Of a DNA stretch of 24,096 nucleotides, positions 1 through 12,000 are shown in pieces; the stretch's first letter is position 1; every line of letters starts with the position of its first letter. The DNA is from a virus, in the IMG/VR virus record IMGVR_UViG_3300023184_000511, positions 1 to 24,096 of that record, one strand, 5' to 3'. Below the pieces are notes generated by a model. It saw nothing but the letters and a program-made list of their open reading frames with translations. It was not told the origin of the DNA and ran no database searches. The translations under genes and the position numbers were made by a program.

Positions 1-3000
1 AATAACCGCACTAATTGGTTGTTGTATCAATGCCCCATTTGTTCCGGTAACACCTGTATATTCACCTGATGTTTGATATAAGGTGAACTTCTGATTATCA
101 ACTTGTCCCGGGCTAACCGGTAAGTTAATATTAATAGTCATGTCTCCGGTTGCGGTAGTTAAATCATATGTATCAACTTGACTGGTCATCATACCTGTAC
201 CATTAATAGTATCGGTAATACTGAGAGGTGCTAAGTTTATGCCAGTTGCAATTTGACATGCAGTTGATCCTACAAAAGAAGAAATATAATATGTAGTACC
301 GGCAACAATGTTGCTCCATGTAGTTGTACTAACCACGCCGCTGCCTTGTGATGCAGTACCAGTACCAGTGCCTGCGACTGTTGCTACAAAAACAGTACCC
401 ACTGAGTTAGAACTAGCACCGCACAATGTAAAGTTAGTTGATCCTACACTAACAATCGTGTACACTTCACCTACTACAAAACTGCCAGCAGTTACTAAAC
501 CGGTAGCTGCTGCTTGAAATCTAGTACCAGCAGTATTTGATAATGCACCTAATGCAGCAAAGTCAGTAGTACCCACGGTAACAATAGTATAATAATTACC
601 AACTATCAAATTACCAGGAGTAAACGTAAAGTTGTTGAATATAATAGGGTCGTTTAAACTTAGACCACTTATTACATCATCCAATGTAATAGTATCTGCT
701 GCTGAATTAGTTGATACCATTGTGTATATCGATGGCGTTGCGGATCTAGACATAGTGAATGTTTGTAAATCGCAAACAGTAGTTACATAGTAAATATCGT
801 TTGCAACAATACCACCAAATACTTCTGTCCCGCCGCTAGTAAAGAATAATGGTAGTCCTACGTAGAAACCAGTTGTCCCGCCTGTTCCTAATGTATTCAA
901 TGGTATTGTAAGTTTATTAGTTTCAGTTTGTGTAGCGGTTACACTAGTAATACCCGGATAAATTACAGTGATGATTGCAGTATCGGATACTGATCCAACA
1001 TAACATTCTAATCCTGCAATACTTATGATTTGAGTATTTAAATCTAACACAGGTGAGCCGGTACTTGATACACTAATTTGAAAATCAGTTTCATTAATAA
1101 TGGATGCAACATAATAAACTGTACCGGCTGTTATTCCACTAGAGCCAACTGCGCCTGTAAATTTTATAGGCATACCAATGTATAAACCAATAGTTGATCC
1201 AGATGCATTGGGAGTAATTGCTGTAAAGGTAATATCGGGGTTAGTTGATGAACTAGGAACTGTTTGCGAATAGCTAACCGTGTATCGACCAACTCCACCT
1301 AATGTTTCTCCTGTAGTTAGAGGAGTAATTTGATTAAGTATTGTTGTACCATATTGTATAGCTGCACCGGTTAACAAATCATTTGCTCTAATGCTGCCGC
1401 CTGTAACAGAATTCACAGTTAATGTTGTGCTAGAAATTCTACCCTGTGCAACATACGGACCGGATGGTAGCAAACGAACAAAATCAGTAGCATCAGTATA
1501 TGATACATTACGGATCAATGACAGATAATCCACTGTTCTTTCATTTCTGACATCAGATATTTCAAATGCAATTCCCTGTGCACCGGCCAATATTGATGTT
1601 ATCGGTGGTTGTGTGCTTTCTAATTGAATAGATGAACTTGCAACTGCTTTACTATTAGAATATTTTCCCGCATAATATGCACCGTAATATCTACCTGCTA
1701 CCCAATCAATAACCCTAGAATTATATGTATTTCTATCAAATCTTAAAGTTGTAATATTTTCTCTAACCGGACTCGCAGAAGTAAGTGTAAATGCTCTTGC
1801 TCCTAAATTCAATGAATTTTGTGAGCCAGAACCTTGATTATATATTTGTACTCTATTGTGATCATATACTGCATCGCCGTAACCAGTATACAATGCCACA
1901 ACTATTAGAGGAGAAGTTTCCAATACATTGACGTAGTACCATTGATTTGGTACGATGCCGCCAGGGGGGGTAGTATTTGTGTCTACCTTATATTGAATTA
2001 AATCACCGGTTGATAATGTTGGCGCATATAATCTAATTGTATTAGATTGAACACTAACGGCTGAACTATCAAACACCACGCTTAACGCAGAATCAATAAT
2101 AATTTCAGGCTCAGACAAATAGCCTTGACCAGGATTAATAACATCTATTCTTAAAACCGAATCTAATGACATTACTGCTTCCAACTGAGCAGGAACAATC
2201 GGTCCAATATATTGAATTATTGCAGTATTAGTTACGGTTTGCGATAAGTTAACTATATAAATGCCAGCATCAACTTGATCGATGATTTGAGTATTGTCTA
2301 ATATACCAGTACCGGTAATATAATTACCAACAACAATAGAGCCGGTAACCACACTGGTTATATATAAGGTAACATTATCAATTATACCAGTAAATTCAGC
2401 ACTTTTGGTTTTATTTGGATTAACATATGCTACAACTCTAGGAGGTTCAATATAGTTTTTACCAGAATTTAACAACACTACAGCCGGTAACTCAATTAAA
2501 ATTTGTTCTCCTGGAATATGATCAGTTATTGCGGTACCATTTACACCTCTTTGTAATCCACTAACAACATTTAATGCAGTATTAACATAAGAGTAATTTA
2601 TTTCTTCATACCCTGAACTGCTACCAATTTTAATTGTACCATTAACCGGGAATCCTGATGCATTATCAACTACAAATTCCTGAGTATTAGTCGTAATATA
2701 AGATGCCAGTATTGTAATTGGGTAATCAGATTGGCCAACCAAACTAAGTCCTTTATTGGCAAACCACTGAGTGTATTCTTGTGTTTGCCAAATTGGATCT
2801 GATGCAGCATACTCATAATACCCGTTAGGATCCTGATATACTAATTGGGGTGTTACGAATTGTTGTACATCCGTATTAAACTGTGCAGGCAAATCAAAGT
2901 CAGTAATATCACCTTCAAATAAATCACCTCCGGTATACTTAAACAAGAATTCTTTAATTACCACATGATATGGTTTGACTTCATTTAAATACCCAGCTAA

Positions 3001-6000
3001 GAATTCTTGATTGTCAGATTGATATACTTCAATTGGTTTTAATTCTCTAATAGTATGTGACACATCTATGAATGAAGTTTTATTTAACCACGGTAAGTAA
3101 TTTTCTGATTCGATAGTTTCACTTTGAATGTATTCAAACAATAATATCAAACTTTTATTTCTAAAAATTAACAATTCACCTTGAAATAGCTGTTCGTTTA
3201 GTGCTCTTAAGATCCAACGAGTTTCTTCGCTAGGAAAACTATCATACGGTGATGTGTCAAAGAAATTATCACCAAATCCTATTCTAGCAGCAGAATAATC
3301 CCATAAGTAAGTATTAAACTTAATAGTGCCATTTGATAATCCAATGCGTCTCCAAACACCAGTGGATTCGTATATGTAGGTTTCTGAATTACCGTTACCA
3401 TTCATAGCAACAGTTGCAATCGTGCCGGCGTCTACAGCCAACGTTGACAAATCAGCATATAGTGATACTTGCAATGATGATTTAGTACTATCACTATAGC
3501 CAGTAGCCCACCAATTGGCATATGACCAATAATTTGGGGTTGAGTATTGTTCACCTGTATTGAATATTAAAACTTTACAAGTTCCAGTTCCTGTACCCAC
3601 TACTGTAGCAACAAATGCTGTACCTACACTATTTGCCAATGAACCACATAATGTAAAATCTGTGGTGCCGACGGTATTAATAACATATTGCTTACCGACT
3701 ATTAAGCTAGTAGCAGATATGATTACTTCAGCATCTGTGTCAGGGTCAATAGCATAAATTCTAGGATTTTCTTGAAACAAATCAGAATAGCGTCCGGTTT
3801 CTGTAATAGGGAATTGAGCCAATACTTCATTTGCATAAGTTAAATAATTCTTTAATGCAGCAAAACGATTAACAAAGAAACTTTGTTTTGGTCTAGCAAG
3901 CACACCGTATTGAACTAATCTAGGCAAGAACGGATCAGGTACTACTTGCCCCGCAGTATCAACACCGCATATACTATCTAACATTCTGCTGTATAGGTTG
4001 AACGGATCACCCCCGTTAGCAAGTTGATAATTGCCATGCAATGTGGATTGTGTTCTATTAATAGATGAGGGTAATCCAGGCAAGAAATCATCTGCATAAT
4101 TGGCCCTGATCAATGAGTATTGACTGTGAGATACATCGTTATTAGTTCCTGACGCATACCCTATATGGAATACAGAATCTTGGGCGTTGATATAACTACC
4201 AGAATTATATATACCAAACACGTTTGGCAACAATGGTGCAAAATAACTTATTCCAGAATTTTGCGGATTTGCAATATATCTTTCTACAATACTATCAGAT
4301 AGAGTTTTACCTCTTTCTGTAAATATGATATTTGTATTTTGAACCCAATAGTAATACAACGGCACTAACGAACCAGTTGAATTTAGTACGTAATGAATTG
4401 CATATGAATTAACATCTTTGGGTCTACCCGGACCTTGATAATTGACAGGTAATACAGGACTTGAAACCCAACTGTATACAACTATGTTACTACCCGGGAA
4501 CAATGTTCCCCAATATCTAGAATTATATATCACATCATCTTGATGGTAGTTAACAAATTTCATGGCACTAGTATCAAGCCACAACATACCAAGATGTTCT
4601 GCACCCCAACTACGTTGAGATGCAACGGTGTTTACATTGTTGTAATAAGCCGGGTCAGAATTAGAAACAAAATCAATGTTTTCTCTTGCTGCACCTAATA
4701 TTTTACCCTGTAACGGATCAATATAATCTAAATTAATTAAAGTATTATTAGTTTGGGCACTAAAAATCTGAGAGTTGTTGATTTTGTTAATGTCAACAAT
4801 TTCACTAGAACTTCTAAATACTGACCAGTCTTTTTGACCAAGCACATTATTAAACGTCACAACTTGCCCGTCAACCGAGCCTGGCATAAAATTAGGTGTG
4901 CCTATAACTACATTGTAATTATTGAAATCTAGCGCAGTACCATATCTAGGCTGAGAGCCATATTCTTCATCAAGATTATTTACGTTTTGTGCAAACACAA
5001 ACTTACCTGGATTTAGTAAACTTTCATTATAGTTTGAAAGATAATCAAACATATAAACTGCACCTGCATTTGGCTTAGGATCAACCCATTGAGTTGTATT
5101 GTTATCAAATACAGTATCATTATCTAACTCATCATCACTAAAATCAAACGTAGTCGCTTCATACCTTGTGCCTGTAGGAGCACTAGCAATAAAAGAATCA
5201 AACTCATTGAACTTAACGGTATAACCAAACTGTGTTGGACCTGTTAAATGAGGGCAATGTATTAATTGTGTCTTAGTATAAACATTTATACCCAATTCTG
5301 CGTAAGTAGCAGCATCTAATACAGATAACATCAACTTTTGATTTGGAAGTGATAAGTCTGGATTTATAACGCTAATCGCTAATTTATCTAATTCCGGCCC
5401 TGTTACAGAAGCATTAATATTAATTAATCCAACACCGTTAATTGCATTTGCTGCTGTTGCTGCATCACCTACAGGTATATTAACTAAATATCCATTTAAT
5501 AAAATTAGTCTAGTGGAAGTAACATTGGTTTTCTCAGTACCAATTATTATACCGTACTTTCCACCACCGTTAGTAAATCTATGTATTGCACCTTCTTCAT
5601 TAAGTTTGTTTAATTGAAACGGAGCGCCAACAAGAATTTCACTAGCACTGGTAGTAATATCTACGCTATTACCAAATTGAACGCCAACTCTAGGAGTTTC
5701 TTCTGTAGTAAATGTTTGTGCTAATATGAAATTTTGACCACTTACATTTATAATATCACCCGCAGTTAGAGAACCAGTGAACACTAAAGTAGAATTAACT
5801 ACAGCATAATTGTTATCAGATACTAATGTTCCGTTTTGTGAAACATAGATTGGTGTGGTTTGTACATATGTAGGGACAGATATACTTGCAACAGGTGTTA
5901 TTGAAATTACTGATACAGATGTTCTTGTTGTTTTAATTTGAATTTTAGTTCCGGGCGTGTCAATTGCTGCTACATAGTATACTACGGTTGGTGACACCCC

Positions 6001-9000
6001 GGTGCCCGCTAAACCATTGCCAGTAAACATAATAGGATCATCGACGGTGATGCCAGCGATACTGTTAAGTTTAATATAATCACCCGATAATGTATCTGTT
6101 GCAGTAGTTGATGTTGTAGGTGGACTCCAGGCTAATTGTAATGCTGGAGGAACATTTGGTCTACTATTAGTTTGTATTAAAATATTCTGTTCAATACGGT
6201 TGAATGTATAGGTGTATCCCCAGTTTTCTAATCCATTTGCATTTTGATAAGGAGTTCCAACTACTAGTGTAGTACCTGCATAATCAGTAGAGATAGAATA
6301 ACCAAACTGATCACCTGAAACTAAGCCACTAGTTGTAACATATGTTGCATATTCATACAAATCAGTTAATTGTGATTTTCTATATGCATATACTCTATTA
6401 AGGTCTGTTGCAGAAATATAAAGCCATTGTTTGTCACCGGAAATTGTTACAGAACTGCCCCAATTGGTAGAACCGTCTTCCGCAGAAATTGTTTGCAATT
6501 CACTAAGAATATTAAGTTCTTTAGTTATAATTAAATCATATATATAAACTTTAGGAGATACGCTTGTAGGTTCTGCTGCTACAATAATATTATCTGAGTA
6601 TGTTATAGCCGAACCAAATGAACCACTTTCGGTAATTGTTTGAAGTAACTGATATGTTTTAGTCAATGCATCAAATGTATAGCGATATATCTTGCCTGCA
6701 TTTGCATCACCAATTAAATATCCTAAATTATCGGTGTAGGCTACTGCACTACCAAATGTCTCTGCGGTTAAGTCAGTAATTGAACTCTCATATTGATAAT
6801 TGATGCTCTTACGATAAACTGCCCATGCACCGTCATTATTAGTGTCTACCCAAACTTTATTCTTAATAAATTCGCTATCTAATAAAGGTAAATTATTAAT
6901 ATCAGAAGGTTGTGCCACTCTCTGAGATTGGAATAGCATTGCAATACCTTGACCTGTAATGTTTTTAACACTTGGTCCAAGTACTAAATTAATTATTATA
7001 TTAAATTGATCCACAACAAGTGCTGCAAGATAGTATCCATTTACTGCCGGATCAAAGTTAACAATTGCAAATGGTTGATATTGTGTTATATTATGCGGTG
7101 CGGCAAATGTGATAGTGACTGTGTTGTTCAAATTATTTTTTGCATTAATAACTCTACCCCCGGACACAGGGGTATATACTTGCCAAGATTGTAAATAATC
7201 TGCCAACCACATGTAATCACGTACATATAATCGATCAATGGGGACTACTAAACCATTTTGCCCTATTGCCAACGGCAATTGAGAATAATAATATGATGAC
7301 AACTTAACGTCATTGAAATTGACATACCCTGCATCAGGGTACAATAATGACGGTTCACCTGCGCTAATTGTAGGTAATATATTTACATTGTCAACTGGTC
7401 TTTCGTAGTTGAATAAACTATACAACGGTACTTCTTGTTGAACACCGTAAGTGTTGGTTAAACTGTCAGTAATTCCCACAATTGCAGGGTTACCGGTCAA
7501 ATAATTTTGATTTAGTTTAAATTCAATGAAGTTGTTATTAAGTACCCCGCCAAATTCACCTGACAAAATAGCCCAATTTTCATATACATCATAATCAATT
7601 CCACCCTGTGGTAGATTTGCACCTTTGAATGCATTGGTTGCGTTTCGTGTACCTTTGTTTTTAATTAAGTTTTTATAAACGTTAACTTGTGTAATATCTG
7701 TTAAATCTGCAATTGCTAGATAATCACGCGGACGATATCCAATTAAACTAAAACTTAATAAATCAGCATCTTGTTCAAGATTTGCTTCGTTTACATTATA
7801 ATACAATGTACTTTCATAGGCGCGTGTACTTGGATTAGGTAACAATCCTTTTTGTATTAAATCGTAGCTAGTTAATTTCCAATCTCGTTCATCAAATATT
7901 TCTTTTGCCTGAACAATTTTAATTGCTGTCCAATATTTGTTTTTATATTTGACAATTTGACCTGTGGTATATTTAATTTCTCTAGTCCATTCTTGGATAT
8001 TATCCTGATTTAGAATAAATCCACTAGTGGTCATTGTACCGTTCCATTCTGCTGTTTTAGAGCCGGTTAAATAAATTCTATTTTGTCTTAAGCCGGTAAC
8101 TAAATTATAAATGGTATCATTAAACAACGTGGTATTATCAAACACAACACCATGTTCCATATTACTAATATTAAATTGACCGTAACCAATACTATCACCT
8201 TGACTTAATGGTTTAGCATTAAATAGAGTTTCATCTCTAAACACATTTAAATCTTTGGCTTGTATAGGATATAAATTTTCATTTAATACAAAGTTAGTTT
8301 GGGCCAATGTTAATGGTTGAACAATATAACTATCTTTGTTAATTGTTAAACTATTTGCGCTAGGGTTTAAAGTTACAATACTACCATTTTCCCATCCAGT
8401 TTGTGCCCAATATAAAAATTCCGAAATCATTTGACTCCAGTTGATTTCTATACCATATTGCATATCATCAAATATCATTCCGGCTGCTCGTAAGTAAGCG
8501 CCATATCCAGCAACAAAATTTGCCACTTCTTGTGGTGTGCCAAATATAGTACCGTACGGTACTATATTGATTGGGGTATCATAGTTTCTACTAACTCTAA
8601 CTTTTAATTTTTCTACAGTTATTATATCAGTATTAACATTTGATTGAGGTGATAGTGACTTAAAATATGCATTGCTTTGTGAATTACCAAATACCGCATA
8701 ACCAGTCGCTACTTGTTGAACAATAATGCTTGAATAAACAATTTTATCAAACGGTTGATTATCGTATAACAATACCGCATAACTTTCATCTGGTATCAAC
8801 AATGATGCACTAGCACTATTAGGTGTTCCCTTTTCAACATAGAATTTTAATAAAGTTTTATCACTAAAACCAGCCAAACGATATATTAAACGAACATCTA
8901 AATTATTCAATAATGATTTTATATTAGCAGTAGCATCAACTCCAACTTGTTTTTCATAATCTACAATCCAATTAATATAACTTGTTTTGGGTATTCCGTT

Positions 9001-12000
9001 ACCATAAATTTCAACTTCATTAATTACTAAATGACTTCTATTGTTTACTAGATATTGATCAAATTCCGGGCTATACTTATAATTATCTACATCAACACCT
9101 AAATTAAAGAATCTAGCAGGGCGTGATAATGCCATTATACGCATTAAATCAAATGGCCATGAACTACTTCTACGATAGCTTAATTCTGTAGGAGAATCGT
9201 CTCCCACTACCCAATCAGCTTGCAATGTATTATTAGTATAATTGCCTACTATAGAAATAAAAGGTGATAGCAGATTGCCGGCACTATCAACCGGGATTAC
9301 ATTTAATAAACCATCACGGACAGCCTGTGGAATTACAAAAGGATTTCCATTATTCCAATCTATACCTTGGGCCAAATCGCCCCACAATACTAAGTTATCA
9401 CTTGTGTATGGCGCAGGGCCATATCGTGTTTGCCACCAAGTTGGCTGTATTTTATATCCAAGCATTTCCCAAGGTGTACTATCGGGGGTAGTTGTATCAT
9501 AAAAATATTGATATACGCCTCTCCAATATCCCTGTTCAATTGGTTCACCGTTTATTCTATTTGCACTACTATTATAATTATAAGTGAATTCGTTATTTTT
9601 ATTAAAATATTGATGTTTATATTCTACACGATTTTGCCCTACCCAATTTAAAAATGCGGGGCTATACATATCCATATATTCATCATATGAATAGGGGCTG
9701 GTTCTAAAGAAACCGGGTACAATTTCATATTCTTGAATTGGTATAACATTACTTAATTTTAAATTGTTATAAACACGAGTTTCATATTCAAGCAATGCTT
9801 GATCTCTAAAATCAACTAATACCCCAATTGTTGGATCATAATCGCCATACAATTTATTATACGAACCGTCATGACCAAGAATAAAATAGGTTGGTTCTGA
9901 ATAATGATTATCTACAATAACTTCAGGTATAAATGCTGGATATAATCCTAATTTTGTAGGGGTATTAGGAGCATAGCTGCCGTATGTTTGATTGTATTCT
10001 TTGATAGTAATTTGATCACCGGGTGCTAAATCTGTAGTAATGGTCAATGAAGGTGCATCTGTGCTTACTATATAATCTTGTCCTTTTATTAATTGAGTGA
10101 CGGATTGAACACCGTCTGTTGTTCTATCAAGATAAACTAATACACCGTAGTAATTTGCAGTGGTAAAGTCATATATTCTAGTTAAAGGATAGATACTTAC
10201 ATCTAAACTGTTTGCAAATGAATATGTATTTTGAACATACGCGGCTTTGCCGGGTAGCATATCACTCCAAAAGAACGGCTGACTATTAGATTTGTTTGCA
10301 GCAATTTGCACTAATGCATTGTCTAGTATATATGAAGGATCAAATCTTTGGTTATATGCGGTTTTGTTAACGGTATCAACTAACAAAGTTTTAAATTTAA
10401 TATATTCTTTATTATTATATGCCAATGAGTTGAATAGATTATGATTTTGTTTTCTTAAGAAAGTGCCGGGCAATACTAAGGATGCACTATTCTGAATAAT
10501 ACGATTTCCCCATGGAACAACGTTGCCTAAATCACGAAAATTATTTGATCCAAATACTTCTCCTATTACATTTGGATTATTATAAAATATACTTTGATAT
10601 TGTCCGCGAATCTCACCAACATTAACTGTAGTTAACTCTGCATTTAATGGATTATTATTAAGATTAATTGGTATTGTATAGTATGCCTTAGGGCTAACTT
10701 GATCACTTAATAATAATATCTGTACGACGGTATCTGTAGTGGGATCAGTATTTAAATATACTAATGTATTTGTTGCTCCAACAGTAACAAGATACATATC
10801 AGATGTTTGAAGCACATTATTTACAAAAACTTGAATAGTAGGCCATTCAGTAACTAAGTTTGCAGCAATGTCACATAAAAATGACGGAGGGGTACCTAGT
10901 ACATAATCAAAAGAAAATAATTGATACTGTACGCTTGGTGCTACCGCAGTTTGCCAACCCAATTGTCTTTTAAAAGCATCTCTAGAGAAATAGTTATAAA
11001 CATAGCCAGTATTAACTTTTTGAGTTATTGGATTTTGTCCCTGAACATAAGTAAATGTATTGGAATTCAACGATACATCAAAACTAATATCACCTACATT
11101 ATTAACAGAACTGTATCTTATTGGGAACCCTAAAACAATATCATTAATTCCCGAACCAACTCCATACGCAAATAGTTTGTTGCCTGCAAAAGAACTTCCT
11201 ACGTAGACAGCCTTATCACCAAAACTTATATTGTTTTCATCAAATACATCAAACAACGGTGGTTGATTGACTGTTATTTTTTGTTGACCTTGTGTCCATA
11301 TATCTCCGTCAAAGTAAAAATCAAAACCCGCATGTTCATAACCTCTATAAACTGCCAATTGGTCGTTTACTAAAATAGCGCCATCATTTGCTTCGGCTAA
11401 TGTTATAATAGGTGTGGCGCTTCCAGTAACTGTTGAGAACCGTGACACATAAATTTTATTTCTAACTTCTAAATTAGTATCTGCTGCAAAAACTACTCTT
11501 GACCCTTCAAATAATGCGTAATTATCTACGGTAGTAGCAGTTGCAACTAATGATGCACCAGTCGCACCGGGGATTATTCCATAAGTACCTTGGCCCCATG
11601 ATACTACTATAGTTAGTGTAGTTGTACCAGTTACTGATTCAATTATTGAATTGGTAGGTAATACATTTGTAGAATCAGTAATATACAAACCAATATCAAA
11701 TGTACCAGTTACGTCTGCTGCTGCTATAGTAACAGTTGTACTTAATGGTTCCCAAGTTGTACTTATACTTCCACTTGCAGTTGTTAATTCTAATGTTTCC
11801 CCGCCGGCAGTTAAAGATAATTTAATATGAGTGCTATCAACAACTTCAGAAATGTAATAAGTGGTGATCTCATCTACATTACCCAAAACACCCAAAGTAG
11901 ATGCTGCCGGTATTACAATAATATCATTTACACGAAAACCTGTAGTGCTATTAACTGTTACCAAATTAGTAGTTAATGCAGTTTCAGTTATTGTTCTACT

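Noticed and set aside
9242-9651. Three overlapping plus-strand open frames of 73-86 codons
   Set aside because: All are antisense to the aromatic block of the giant protein and overlap one another in different frames; no family resemblance.
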